Positions 50,344 to 63,395 of a DNA stretch of 64,000 bases are shown piece by piece; within the stretch, counting starts at the first letter, position 1, and each line of letters begins with the position of its first letter. The DNA is taken from the NCBI RefSeq assembly GCF_000165425.1, contig NW_001798989.1, forward strand, positions 603,687-667,686, in the 5' to 3' direction. Under the pieces are notes generated by a model. It ran no database searches, was not told the origin of the DNA, and worked only from the letters and a program-made list of their open reading frames with translations. The stretch is from Paramecium tetraurelia. Lineage: Eukaryota; Ciliophora; Oligohymenophorea; Peniculida; Parameciidae. The position numbers and the translations under genes were made by a program.

Positions 50344-50371
50344 AACTTCATATCAATTCTGATATGAAGTT
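50344..50371. repeat. perfect hairpin upstream of the WD40 gene
   Basis: AACTTCATATC and GATATGAAGTT are perfect 11-base inverted copies around a 6-base AATTCT loop. It lies about 50 bp upstream of the chosen WD40 start and includes the alternative ATG. Confidence 0.7.
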
Positions 50372-50791
50372 ACAATTAAGATTTCTCCCTGACAATTCAA
50401 CTTGTATTTTTTAGATATATCATTCAATTAGTAGAAGATGTTTTATGCAACAAAACAAAAATTTGTATTACCGAAGGACTGAATCAAAAGGGGTTTAGAA
50501 GTGAAAACATAACATTAAAAGTGTTCGATAGTGGATTAAAATCAAAATTTCCATGATTTTATTCCCTTAGGTGATGATTATTATTTCAATTAAACAATAA
50601 GAAGTCATAACCGATAGAAGCAAGAATTAATTACATTTATTATTCTGCCTGAAAATTAAACAAAACTAGAGAAGAACATGATAAACTCAAATTGAACTCA
50701 TAATCAAAATGTGGAAATGTTCAAAAAGAAAGGGTACAAAAACAAGAATAAAAAAACAAAATTCGTTTATCAGCCTTGAGAGAAAGAGTCA
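50372..50791. other. intergenic
   Basis: About 420 bases; a minus-strand piece near 50380-50430 (LNCQGEILIVTSYQN followed by TGA) may be a remnant of a longer WD40-gene N-terminus. No gene called. Confidence 0.35.
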
Positions 50792-51652
50792 TCATTTAAA
50801 ATCTCTGAAGATAGCTTCAGCTAATTAACGGAAATATAACAATAAAATATTTAGAAGGATTAATATTAATTCTGCAAATTGAATAAACTTATTTTATTTA
50901 TTAAATGGAATTTAAATTAAATACTTCTTGTCTCGATTAGAAATCTTAAATAAAATCAAGTTTAGCAACCAATAATCAACATGATCAATTTCAGTTATTC
51001 GTTAACTTAACAAAAGCATAACCCATCCAATAAAATCCTTAACATTATGATCCTAATTGTTTAATTTATTCATGATAATAGGTTCAACATATTAATACAA
51101 TGTAATCGTAGAAGGAGTTTTATTTGATGTACTGGCTCCTTGTGATTTATTAAATGATTTTATACCTAAAGAAACAGAAATAGAAGAATGAGTTTATATT
51201 TTATAATTAGCATTGAATAGATCAATATTAGATTCTCGTCTGCTAAATTTCTGATAGAAATTTTGAGTAATTTCATTTGCCAATAATTATATAGAACAGT
51301 AAAGAATTCTCAGAATATTCTTAGAATCTTTATTTATTTTAAAGTTTAGGTTCCTATTCATAAATAGTTCAAAATTATAAGCATTTAATTTTTGATCTTA
51401 AACTTATTTAGGTCTAACATTATCATCCAAAGTCAGTAGAAAAGTATTTCCCTAATATCTTTCTCTAATGACCTCTATTAATTCATAAAATCCCTCTTTT
51501 AGAAATTAATTATTCATAAAACTCTCATAAACTTATATATGGTATTGAAATTTATATCCTAGTAATTTAATTAATTGATTTTTATAAACTCCTTTTAATA
51601 TTTATTAATCTTGAGTGATTCGATACATTTTTGCGCGTGGCAAATATGTCAT
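50792..51652 (-). CDS. hypothetical protein with C-terminal hydrophobic helix
   Basis: Intronless frame of 286 residues, ATG 51652 to TGA 50792. The N-terminal half is mixed and helical (MTYLPRAKMYRITQDQQILK, EGFYELIEVIRERYQGNTFL), followed by a serine-rich middle (THSSISVSLGIKSFNKSQGA) and a C-terminal hydrophobic segment (FAELILILLNILLLYFRQLA) that could be a membrane anchor. No family recognised. The ratio of sense-like features to length suggests it is real, but homology is needed. Confidence 0.6.
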
Positions 51653-52635
51653 AAACTTATACCTTTATAATGAAATTTGCAACAATTTAATCAATGAAAA
51701 CTCTCAATTTTAGACTCCAATTTGTTAATAATCAATACATCAAGTAATTAAAATAAATAATTTATGACTTCTAAGTAGATATTTAATTACTATACAATAC
51801 TATTCTTAACCTATTTATAGTTCAATAAATTTGTTTGAAATTAGTGATCAGTCAAAAGTTTAGATTCAATCTTGTAATTGGCAGAAAGAATAATATCTCA
51901 AACGAAGAAATATTCTAATTCAATGAATATTCATACAACATATTTTGTTTGCTTAGAGAAATAGAATTTTTGATAATCTTGTTATTGGCGTAGGAACAGT
52001 AATAAAAAGATAAATAAGATCAAATTTAATAGAACTTACAATCGTAAACAATGAAATTATGTTATAAATTCAATTTCAATCTATTTTTTCTTGCTTATAG
52101 TTACTTATTGAGCTATTTTACTAATTTTATTTTGATAAATGGGCTATTTGTCTTTTAGTCACACTCCCAAATAGCTGTGTAGTTAACTAGATCTAATTCA
52201 ATTCAAATTTTATAAAGTCAACTACCAATTAAATAATTCCTTTATTAATATTAATATTTATATAGTTTAGTATTACATCAATATTAGGTGAAAATTAAAA
52301 AATATTTTTGTTAAAAGCACACTTAAAAATGAATATCTATGATTTTCCTACACTTATCATCCAATTTAATTTGAAGGCCAATAAAAGTTAATTATAAAAA
52401 CTTATTAAAAAGAATTTACAGTTTGTTACAGAAGAAAATAACAAATATTTTTCAATGGGATTAATATGATGATAATAAACAGAGTCCTAAGGAAGAATTT
52501 CCCTTATTAAGAAATGAAAAAAACAAAAGGATGACTTCACTATAAAATTTTGCAAATAGTCCAAATGATTTTAGACTTGCTTTTGATTTATATTTGTTAA
52601 TTTGTCCTGTTGCTCAATGAATTTGATTAGAGCGA
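51653..52635. other. mostly intergenic, with a possible 5' remnant
   Basis: About 980 bases. Near 52470-52610 a forward frame reads KQSPKEEFPLLRNEKNKRMT and SPNDFRLAFDLYLLICPVAQ, then TGA, looking protein-like; it may be a separate small gene or a fragment. The rest shows nothing. Confidence 0.35.
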
Positions 52636-52863
52636 ATGAAATTATCAAATCTTAAATATCAATTTTTCAAAAATCATGTTATTGATAGAATGACAGTAGA
52701 CGATGTATTAGAAGAATAAAAATAGAATTTTTGTTCGTCAATAAATGATTCATGATTTAAATTTTATTTTTTGTTTATCTTTTATCTTCGAAGTCATTTT
52801 TTATTTCTCTATTAGAATTTATTATTTTACTCTAAAAGATAACCGTCTCGTTTTAATCTGCGA
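52636..52863 (+). other. possible 5' exon of the VWA gene, before the gap
   Basis: ATG 52636 opens MKLSNLKYQFFKNHVIDRMT then VDDVLEEQKQNFCSSINDS and TGA. Such a leader (FFKxHxxDRMT, VLEE) is what I would expect in front of a ciliate VWA protein, but the splice that would carry it across the gap cannot be seen. Confidence 0.35.
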
Positions 52864-53013
52864 NNNNNNNNNNNNNNNNNNNNNNNNNNNNNNNNNNNNN
52901 NNNNNNNNNNNNNNNNNNNNNNNNNNNNNNNNNNNNNNNNNNNNNNNNNNNNNNNNNNNNNNNNNNNNNNNNNNNNNNNNNNNNNNNNNNNNNNNNNNNN
53001 NNNNNNNNNNNNN
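52864..53013. other. assembly gap (150 Ns)
   Basis: A run of 150 N characters; it probably hides the 5' part of the VWA gene. Confidence 0.99.
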
Positions 53014-55230
53014 ACAATATTTCAGAATAACATTAATAATTTTATGAAAAACTTTATTGGAAGGGCCCCTTCGTCCAAAAAAGTTTAATCATATCCAATA
53101 ACTTTGTTGGATGGTACAAGTTCAATGAATTTTGAATACGATGAGATTTTGAAGGCTCACAAAAAAAATTTCGATGACCTCAACGACTAACAATTAAAAA
53201 TTCAATTCACAGAAGACGTCCATGATTTTGAGCCTTTTATGGCAGCTGGGTCAGGTGACATTACTAAAGCATTCAAATATGTTTTAAACAAATTGTTGTC
53301 TGAATAGTTTCCATAACATATAGTAATTATCTTTATAAGTGATGGCGATGAAAAATTCGTTTTGGATGAACTTGAAGACCTGATTAAAAAAATTAAGGAA
53401 AGAAATTATTAAATTTAATTTGTTTCAATATCAATAGGAAAATGGTTTCCAAATACAATCTCAAATCAATTGAGAGCAAAACTTCATAATACAGAATTTA
53501 TTGAACCTATTTATCATCATGATAAAAACCCAGAACGCACAGAGGAAGAAATGTTTAATTTTTTTGACATCACTTTTCAAACTATTAGATCTTAATCTTT
53601 AGTGTACTAAGACATATTGGAGACAGATAAGGAAGTAAAATTGACATTAATTTCTAATCCTTAAAATACCTTACCTGCTGGAGCACTATTTGTTTCTGAA
53701 GAGTAAGTTTGCATCAATGGTTAACCAATCGAAACTTCAAATGATATAAGAGATAAGAAAGAAATATTAGTGAAATCTGCTCAATAGGCATTGATCTTAT
53801 TTGCAAGTGATGTTGATGAAAAAGCATTAGAAAATTTTTAAACAATTAAGGATTTTTCTGATGAAGTAGTAAATGAAGCGAAATAAAACAATCAAAATTA
53901 GGGATAGACAGAACAGGAGTAAAAGCTTGACATTCAGTTTAATAATGTTGTGCGAATCGTTAACTAATTTGCAGATGGAGATGTTGATATAGATCAATGC
54001 ACTCCCAATACTTTAACAGATTTATAAGCTAAATTAGCAGATCCTAATGCTTCTGCTAGTATTTAACTGATATCACAATAGATATCAATTAGTGATAATG
54101 GAAAAGAATTAGAACCTGACAATATTAATGCAATACAAAAGAAAAAATTAAAAAATGTTGGGTGTTATGCTAGAGCCCAAGCTAAAAGGAAATAGATTCA
54201 ATAATTAGAATAAACTTATGAGTCTGCATAAATCACAATGGCCAAAGAAATCATAATTAATGGATTAAAAAAATATAAGTCGTTATTCACTCAAAATTAA
54301 AAATAGCAAGATGTTCGTGAAATTCTTATTGAATACTATAAATCCACTCTTATTGAGCTTGATTCAGTTTTTGAAAGAGTCTAATTGGCTAATGTCGATG
54401 AAGAATCATATGATCTATTAAAGGAGCTAAATCTGATGATGAAGGAAATTGATTCAGTTAGACACATTAAGAAAGCCTTGCCTCCAATGGAAGCTAATAA
54501 AATTCTTGATAATGTATTAGTTCATGCAGGCATTGGCATATAATAATCTATGGCAATTCCAGAGATCAATGATGAATTTGATTTTCTCCCTGAGTCACTT
54601 AAATCTCAAATTAGACCAGAAAATGATGACAGGGAGAATTTTGTCGTTGCCATTTTTGACAACAATGACTCTATGAAAAATGAAATAGATTCAGCTATTA
54701 AGAATTTTAATTAAGAATTCCCTTAAAAAACCATTAAGTTATTTTGGTAAAACACAAAATTTTCTTTATTTGATTCCCAATAATAATATACAAGCTTAGT
54801 TGATATATTTAATGAGTTTGAATAGAAGAACTATGCTTTGAAGACTAAAAAAATCTGTATCTGTTTGATCACTGATGGTTTGAATGATTATGCTAAATTG
54901 CATAAACAACTGAAAAACCTTAAGCCAAATAGATATCTCATTAAACTATCATATGTTACTATAGGTTCATCTTTTCACTTTTAAATAACCAATGAGCTAG
55001 ATAGAATGATGTAGAGCAGGAATCTTAAAGGTAGACCTTTAGTATTAAATGTGCCAAGGTAGAAGACTGTTGGAAATCTTAAAGGCTAAATATCTTAATT
55101 AACCAATTCTACAACAGCTCTCAATATAGATTCTCATTTTGCAAAGCGATTCTAGGATTTGAGAAATCATCTCTTCCCTTAAGTCTAAGTTGAGAAGCAT
55201 TAATGGAATAACAAAAGTTAGATATATTGA
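53014..55230 (+). CDS. double von Willebrand A-domain protein (5' lost in gap)
   Basis: Open from the gap to TGA 55228, 738 codons with no intron needed. VWA domain 1: PITLLDGTSSMNFEYDEILK (MIDAS DxTSS), later QHIVIIFISDGDEKF. A central helical part follows (NVGCYARAQAKRKQIQQLEQ). VWA domain 2: NFVVAIFDNNDSMKNEIDSA (DxxDS variant) and KKICICLITDGLNDY. With no signal peptide or membrane helix visible, it looks like a cytosolic metal-binding adhesion or scaffold protein of a type expanded in Paramecium. The N-terminus is missing because of the 150-N gap. Confidence 0.85.
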
Positions 55231-55630
55231 TATTTTTATATGCAATAAATTGTAATTGAAATTAAATATATTTTATTCATCAGAAGCTAATTAATCTTAA
55301 TATTTTATTTAAATTAAAGCCAAATTTGATTTAAATTTTATAAACTCTTCGTCCTCAATTTAATATTTACAATGAAATCTATAAGTAATCTTATAGAATT
55401 AGAACAACTCTTTCAACTTGAAAACAAAATATATAAAAAGGAACAACTAATGTATATTACTTATTATTTTTATAATTTTGTTATATATTGAAGAAAAATT
55501 GTTATATTGATGTAGTAGTTATTTATTTTTAAATATATATAATATAATTATCTAATTAATTCATTTAAGTTAAATTAAAAAAAACTTTTTGGTAATTAAT
55601 AATAATGAAATTGTTTCAAAATAAAATCAT
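55231..55630. other. intergenic between convergent genes
   Basis: 400 AT-rich bases between two 3' ends; no gene seen. Confidence 0.5.
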
Positions 55631-56769
55631 TCAAGATAATTATGATTCTATAAATTAGCCTTGCCTAATACCATTTTAATAGGTTCCAGTTTAGATGTAT
55701 TTATAGTATCTAGATTGTAATTAATAATATATTACATGTTAAATCCGTCATGTAAATCCACCCACAAACCCTCTTTCAAACCCTTTATATCATAATTTCC
55801 TCCTCCACTATATTATTGAAGATACTAGTTATTACATGATTGTGTTATTTTCCAAAAAGATTGTATCCCATCGACCTACCTTAATATTGTTTTTATATTC
55901 TCCCCTGTATATAACTTAACAGCAACTTTAAACTAATGATATTGATAATACTAATAGAAATTCTCATCTACTTCTATTCCTATTCCATTTTTCAGTCCAT
56001 TCTAATCATAATCAGTACTTCCACTATATATTAAAAATTCTAAGTAATATTTTATACATAATTTTGTTTTAAAACATCGTATCCCATCTACCGATTTTAT
56101 AATTGTTCTGATACTCTCCTGTAAGAGTAACTTTACATGAGCTAATAATATGTTATGCATAATCACCAATAATAATTTTCGTATAAATCAATCCATAAAC
56201 CAACTTTATTACCATTCTAATAACTACCACCTCCTCTAAATTAAGTCTATTTGTAAACGATTACATTTTCTATTTTTCATAAAACGTATCCCATTTTCCT
56301 TATTTATATCCAACTTAATATTCGCCAACATATGTAACAGGAGAGAAGCTGATTAAATTAACAATTAGTACTCCCAATAATTTTCAAACAATTCAATCCA
56401 ATTTCCTATTTTCAAACCATTCTCATTATAATATCCTCCTACATCTAATTATTTTCCTTTCCAAAATGCTGTCCATTTACCAGTCTATATATTATTAATT
56501 CCAAACTCCCCTTCCCATTTAAGATGTTTTATTTATTCCAAGTTCTTCATGATAATGGGCTTATTCTTTTAATCAATTATTTTTTCTCTATCTCAATATG
56601 TTTACTCTTACATCCTTAATATATCTCCAAATTGATAGTAGATAAGTTCTGAATTACTTGTGAATTTTATTTAAAAAGTTGTTTTTTCAAATTACCAATA
56701 ATAAGAATAAAACCCTTGTCTTCCTGTAATATCATATATTTTATCTAAACACCAGTCATTTTATATCAT
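55631..56769 (-). CDS. YwqK/MORN-variant repeat protein with eight phase-2 introns
   Basis: Nine exons give 307 residues, exact in frame. Introns: 56588-56611, 56349-56371, 56236-56264, 56142-56166, 56024-56057, 55926-55951, 55808-55835, 55710-55735. After a 90-residue N-terminal part (MIQNDWCLDKIYDITGRQGF) come four repeats of about 50 residues, each GGxYxxNGxKxGxWIxLxENY... followed by ...VTxxGEYxxxxKxGxWDT. These G-x-W/W-D units resemble the MORN-like antitoxin YwqK repeat family, which is common in Paramecium and forms beta-hairpin arrays; no partner toxin is present or implied. Every intron is phase 2 and sits at matching repeat positions. Confidence 0.85.
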
Positions 56770-58423
56770 TATTGATTATTCTATTATACTTTATATAATA
56801 ATTGAAAATATTCATTCGGTATTTATTAACTATTATTTACTTCTAAGATAACAAATATGCATAAAAATTTAAATTCGGATAAGTGAACTAAACCATCGTA
56901 ATACCCTCAAGTAAAATTTCGACATTATTTGAACTCTTCCTGAATACTTTATAATATTTATTTGATAATGACCTTTCTCCAATGATTACTTAAAATAGAT
57001 TATGTATATTAAAATAAATTAACAACACGTTACCACATTATTTTGTCTTTTTGGTTATAATCTAAAAATAATTAGTATATTTTTTTCTGTGAAGCAAGAC
57101 TGATAATTATATTAGTCTTTTAAAAGTATTAAATAAAAGTTGACAATAGATTATTTAATCAACTTTTACTTTCTATGAGTATTTAAGGATCAATAATTAA
57201 TAAATCTCTAGAGACTACTAATTATATACAATTCATTTAATTTTATAAACTGGAAGAAAATTATGTTTGAAAATGAAATGATTAAGATTTTATAAAGGAT
57301 TGACTATATATTAACACAGACGAGGTTTCTATTAATATATTTGAAGAGTTCATAATTCAAGTATAAAAAATTATATTTAGCTTGATAAGAGTGATATAGA
57401 ATTTTAATCTTAAATTTTTAAATTTACCCATTTAGCAAAACAATATTTAATTAAACATAATTATTCATCTGAATAATTATATATAAAACTAAGAGTTTCT
57501 AAGTAACTATGAAAGCTACTTTTCCATAATTTCTTAATCTCCTTTATTTGCTTTTATATTGAAAGTGATAATTGATATATAAAATAAAAAATACAAGGGA
57601 ATTCAAGACCATTTTCAAACTATTAATTTAAAATATCGAAAATATTATATGTATTGATAGTTAAACGTCAGTACAATAATTTAGGATTTTTTGTTATTGA
57701 TATAAAATTATTATTCTAATAATTATCAATATATATATTTTAAGCATGTTTAATTTAGATTTAGAGAAACATTGATGACCTGAAATTGAATAGATAATCT
57801 TTATTTATCTGTTATAAAGTTAAATAATTCAATACAATTATTGATCAAAATAGCAAGGAAATCCTTTATATAAGCACCATTCATTAACAAATGTATGATC
57901 CAAATGTGGCTTTCAAAGGATAGATAAAAAACTGTTCAATTAAGTAATATAAAAGAAGATCTTAATCATTATTCTTCGCTTATTTAATATGCCCTTACCA
58001 AGTAATTAGAATTATAATTTTCCATTATGCTAATTTCATAATTTCCATCAATTATAAATTTCTAAAATCTTCTCTATCTACTTAGGTTATATATTACTAT
58101 GGTATAATATAATGATAAAAATATGATATCTTTACTAATATTGGTATATGTATCAAAATGTATTATTCTATTAAGTATTTATCATAGAAATAATTATGGT
58201 TTATAATATCTTAATTGAGTTTGTAGAGGAGAGAACATAGAAAATGGCATTTATTAGTTACTATTGATGAAATCATATGAAGTAGTGTATCTTTAGTTGT
58301 ACCCTCACTTCAAGTATTTTTAATGTATTTAATTATCAAGTGATCTATTAATTTGAATTATAAAAACTGAATTATCTTTCCTATTAATTATTTATTTAGA
58401 AGTAAACTTCAATATTACAGAAG
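56770..58423. other. long intergenic stretch, no gene seen
   Basis: About 1.65 kb of very AT-rich DNA between divergent genes; no coding frame beyond chance. It presumably carries the promoters of both flanking genes, but no element is recognisable. Confidence 0.5.
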
Positions 58424-61400
58424 ATGCACATGAATTTGAAAGGCCCCCTTAATCCTAATTAAGAATTCTTAACAGTGATTATTTTAAGTCAATTAATTGG
58501 ATGCGCGTTATCACAAACATCTATATATTCAAATTTTTTCGGAGATTTCTCATACTCAAATGGTATAATTTAAGAAATAAATATTCAGATTGGTTTATCT
58601 ATGGTAGCTACACAGGTCCAGTTTCATATTGTGGATCAACTAAAATCTTTGGAGGCTCTCCTTAATTTACAAGGTATACTCATATAATCAAGACTTTTAA
58701 TTTACCACCCCATTATTAAATAATGGTTGCATTTAAATTTTGGCAGTAAGATATTTTATTATTGAGTGAAGCCTTGATAACTGGGGAGGAGAATATTTGA
58801 AAGTATATGTGGATAATGTGGAAGCACATTCTCAATCTTATTCGTCTGAATACACTTAACCAAGTATTTGCGGTACATCCGGATCATCTTATGGAGATGG
58901 GATATCTTCTGTTTCCAGGATTATGATTCACACAAGTTATACTGCACAAATAATAATTAATGGGTTTGAAAATTACTGGGGAATTTCTGAATTTGAATTA
59001 CTGGTATATAAATGTGCAACTGGTTGCTAAATTTGCGATTCAAGTAAATGTTATGTATAAAACCTTTACATGAGAAAATTAGATCCAATAAATTTTGATT
59101 CTAATTATGGTTGGCTCTATAATGATCAAAATATGAACACATATGCAGTTTGTTTAGGTATGTATCAAATCAATTTTAGACTAAAACTATTTGAAATCTC
59201 CAAGCAGTGATTTAACCAAAATTATCCGATTAACTAGTCACAATAATATAAGTCTAAGACTCAAAATAATGACATTCAATTCTGATCCTCATTCTGTTCA
59301 GATTTATATTGATACTGTACTCGTATAAACTTCTAATTTATCAGAATAAGTATTTACATACAGTGATCTTTGCGATGTAATGACATTAAGTTAGATCTAA
59401 ATTTTAGAATATCAACATTCACGATCTACTATATAAATTTAGGTTATTTCTACATGGTCAGGAAAATATAATTCAGCTTTGCAATAAACCTTAGGGGTTA
59501 GTGATTTTGAACTATTCGTTCATCCTTATCCTACTCATGCGCTGATATGCAATGATCAAAACAATATTGCATTTGATGGCTGCTTCTCTAACACATATGA
59601 TTGTGTTGTTGGATGTAGGAATTGTGTAAAGGGAGATTGTATAAAATGCAAAGTAGGATGGGAATATTAAATATCACAGAGAAAATGCATTCCAATATGT
59701 GGGGATTTAATAATTACTTATTTAGAGGAATGTGATGATGGAAACATGATTCCATACGATGGTTGTTATCAATGCAAATTTTCTTGTTCAAAGTTCTGTG
59801 GAAACTGCAAATTTGGGAAATGTTTAGAGTGTTTATAATCATTTAGGTTGATAGAACATAAGTGTGTATATGTGTATAATTATTACGATGATCCTGAATT
59901 AAGATAAAAAGCAGAGTTCAATAATTAAATTATAAATTTTATGGAAAGGGGGTTTTATTAGCATGCATTATTATATGATTATTAAATAGGTCTTTAGTAA
60001 GTAAAATAACTAGATTGTAATCAATAATCTTATGGAATATTTGGTTATTATTATCATTAATGTAGCATTGATAGAATTTTTAATTGTAAAGAATAATTGT
60101 TTGATATTTGTTTGGAGTGTCAACCATATTTTTATTTAAAACTAAAGAATAAAGAATGTCATCCAATTTGTGGAGATGGGGTGATACTGTAAAGTGAAAT
60201 ATGTGATGATTAAAATAATTTTCAGTTTGATGATTGTTATAAATGCTAATCGAGTTGTTAATTGGAATGTAGATAATGTAAATAAAATTAATGTTATGAT
60301 TGCATTGATGGTTGGTCTTTAATAAATAATTATTGTTATTAGATATGCGGAGATGGAATGTAGGCATTCAATTCTTAAGAATAATGTGATGATGGAAATT
60401 ATGAGAATAATGATGGATGTTATGAATGTAAATATGAATGCGATTAAAACTGTTACTTTTGCTCGTAATCCAATATTTGCATGCTTTGTAATCAGCACTT
60501 CTAATTGATTGACAATACCTATTGTGCTCCTATTTGTGGTGATGGCATAATTGTGTAAGGTCTTGAAGAGTGCGAAGACTTAAATGATGTTGAATTTGAT
60601 GGTTGCTATTAGTGCACTTATTAATGTGAAATCAATTGCTCAAAGTGTATTGAAGGAATATGTTAAGAATGCATAGATGGTTTTGAATTAACATTATAAG
60701 GTTGCCAAAGAATCATCAATTACGAAGATGAATCTGAAATAGAAGAGGAGATTGTTAAAATTTAATTGCATTGCGGTGATGGATGGTTATCTAATGATGA
60801 GGAATGTGATGATTGGAACATATTAAATAACGATGGTTGTTCGAGTAATTGTAATATAGAGACAGGTTGGGTTTGCAATGAATAGGAACCCAGTAAATGT
60901 TTTTCAATGACCATTTTCTTGTTGTCTTATTTAAATCGAACATACTAGCATTAATATGTCTAGTTGTCATTCTCTAATCTTGTAAAATTGAAAGATAATT
61001 CCCAAAATTTTACAAATTCATTAACCTGTCTAATAAATAATTTAGATCTAAATGAATATAATATCACTGTTTATCCAGTAATTGATTTCAATGATGCAGA
61101 GTTTGTGCCTGCTGTGTTCAATATAAAAATTACAATATTCCAACCCATTTAAGCATAACCAAATTTAACTGTTGCTTTCAATACTTCTATCATTGATGTT
61201 AATAACATGTTAATGAAACAATCATAATAAATATTGTTGCTCCAAACACCCTAAATTTTAGATAGCTCTCAATTGTAAGCTGCTAATTCATTTTAGGAGC
61301 TCGGCAACAAGATAATGTTAGGATTAGGAATTATTTCCATATTAATGTTGCTGTTTGGAAGAATAGATTTAAGTTTAGAAATTTTAGACACATTATTATT

Positions 61401-62451
61401 TTAAACATATTTAAAATTTGTAAATGTCAACTACCCTTAAAATCTTTAAATTTATTTTTAATCATCCGATTTTGTATCAATCAATCCAATACTTGTTAAT
61501 TTTAAAATCTAAGGTGTTCTCGATTCAGCCATTGGTGCAAATTATATTTAAAGCTATGGAAAACTATCAGAATATTAAGTAAATGCTGATTTATTCGTAA
61601 ATATTAAAGGCCAAATTCTTTAACTATCATTTGTTTTATTACTATTAATGTTCGCAAGAGTTTTTCAGAAATTTTTTCTTAATTATTGCTTCACTTCAAG
61701 ATATTTCTATTGCATCAGAAGAAGTAAATCAAGATTCATTGAGTTCATAGCCATTAAATATTATTAAATGATTAATGGTTTATTAGGATTGAAGAATATG
61801 CTGAGCATGGGAAGATTTCGATAAATCTTTTATGCTAATAGTTGGGACTTACTTTTTAAAGTAATTTTATTTCTCAAATCTAATAATCAATCAGGATATC
61901 GAACAGTATTCTCTTATTTCTTTAGTGTTGGGTGTTTGAGTTTAGTGATCTTTTTTCTCAGTTCGCACTTTAAGAAATAAAATGGGAAAATTAATTTAAC
62001 AATTGTTAGAAATGAATAGCATCAAGGTGTTATCTTATTCAAGAAGCTTTCATTTATTTTAATCTTAATTGTATTATAGAATGCTGGTGCCTTTTAATGT
62101 TTAATGATAACATTTTTAACATTTAGTTACATTGGCTTGATCTTTGCAATTAAACTTATCAAGTAGAAATTTGATTTATTTATCGTGGTTTTGATGGAAG
62201 CTCCTGTAATGTTCTTTACTAGTACAAGTATATTATATTGCTCTGATTTCTAATAACTTTTGAGTCTTAATTAGTAAGTTCTATTAGGTTTTGGATAAAT
62301 AGGAATCCTACTAATTAGCTTATTTGGACCTGTGATCAGATTCAATTACATAATTTATAAACAAATTAAAGCCTATCTAGCAAAAAGAGAACAAAATGAA
62401 ATAACTAGGTTGGTAACTTAAACTAATTTATTTGCAGTTGTTGATATTTGA
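58424..62451 (+). CDS. large cysteine-rich surface protein with DUF4215 repeats (second copy)
   Basis: Four exons (introns 58563-58588, 58746-58771 ending AAG, 59158-59179) give 1,317 residues. A signal peptide is clear (EFLTVIILSQLIGCALS, cleavage near the QTS). Two beta-sandwich-like segments follow (DWFIYGSYTGPVSYCGST; DNWGGEYLKVYVDN), then CxxC repeats and five DUF4215 repeats (59690-60860, e.g. ICGDGIIVQGLEECEDLND). The multi-pass C-terminal region (61310-62370) has about seven hydrophobic segments. Same architecture as the 25-kb gene but shorter and distantly similar, so an old paralogue. The extreme C-terminus may extend, since TM-like frames continue to about 62820. Confidence 0.9.
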
Positions 62452-63395
62452 TTAATACAATCTACATGTATTATTTTTTGTTTATTTATAATTTGATTTT
62501 GATTTTTCTATTAAAATTCAAATCTTATTTCTATTCATTAATGTTATTATTCTTTAGCTCTCAAATTACTTTAACAGCTACAACCATTTTGTGTTCGCTT
62601 TAACTAAAAATCTCTCCAAAGGAATATTTGCATTATTATCTTATCTGATTATTAAATTGATGATAAGTCTACCGTTTCATCTCGGCACTAATAATAGTGT
62701 TTTTATCCATTCACATCTCAAAGAAATTACTGCTCAAAGCTAACATTCTATTACCATTTTTTCTCATAGTTATAATATTCTTCAAATTCAGTAAATGTAT
62801 TGCTGGGATTGAGTCATAAGACCATTAGTATAGACCGAAATAACTTGCTTTTTATTCAAAGAAATCAAAATTCATTATGTTAATATAGAAAATATACAAA
62901 TGTATATTATGGGAAATTTAATGAAGATGAATAAAAGATCATTTATGATGACTATGAACAAATTCTTCTAATTGAGTTATATCTAATCTCCACTAAAATC
63001 TGAGCAATGTCTACTTACATTATTAAATATTTCTTCAAGTAGGATAATCAAATCAAAAGACTTAGAATAAATTTTCAAAAAGTTTACACAATGAAATTTA
63101 AATGTAATGCAACCATCAAAAATATATATACAATATATATTAAATTTTGATCACGGTATACAAAATTGATTTATTTCATTCTAACTGTAGTTTTAATAAC
63201 ATTAATTATCAATAAATATGTTTGCATAAAGTAGAAAATTAGAATCATTATTAAATAGACAGGCAGTGTTATTGGTAATCGTCTAAAAATAAGTTTAAAC
63301 GTAACTATCTACAGGTAAACATGTCCTATTTCAAATAAACCATCATCAAAATCTAACTCATAATAATAATAATAATATGGGTGTATAATTATCTA
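62452..63395. other. region after the surface-protein gene
   Basis: About 940 bases. A forward frame (TACAATC... 62457-62820) encodes hydrophobic helices (IKIQILFLFINVIILQL), and another (to about 62996) reads YTNVYYGKFNEDEQKIIYDD. These might be unspliced extra 3' exons of the upstream gene; junctions could not be placed. The remainder is AT-rich spacer with a TAA microsatellite near 63360. Confidence 0.35.

Noticed and set aside
52745..53047. ORF spanning the N gap
   Set aside because: It reads through 150 Ns in arbitrary frame; the hydrophobic start is not supported.
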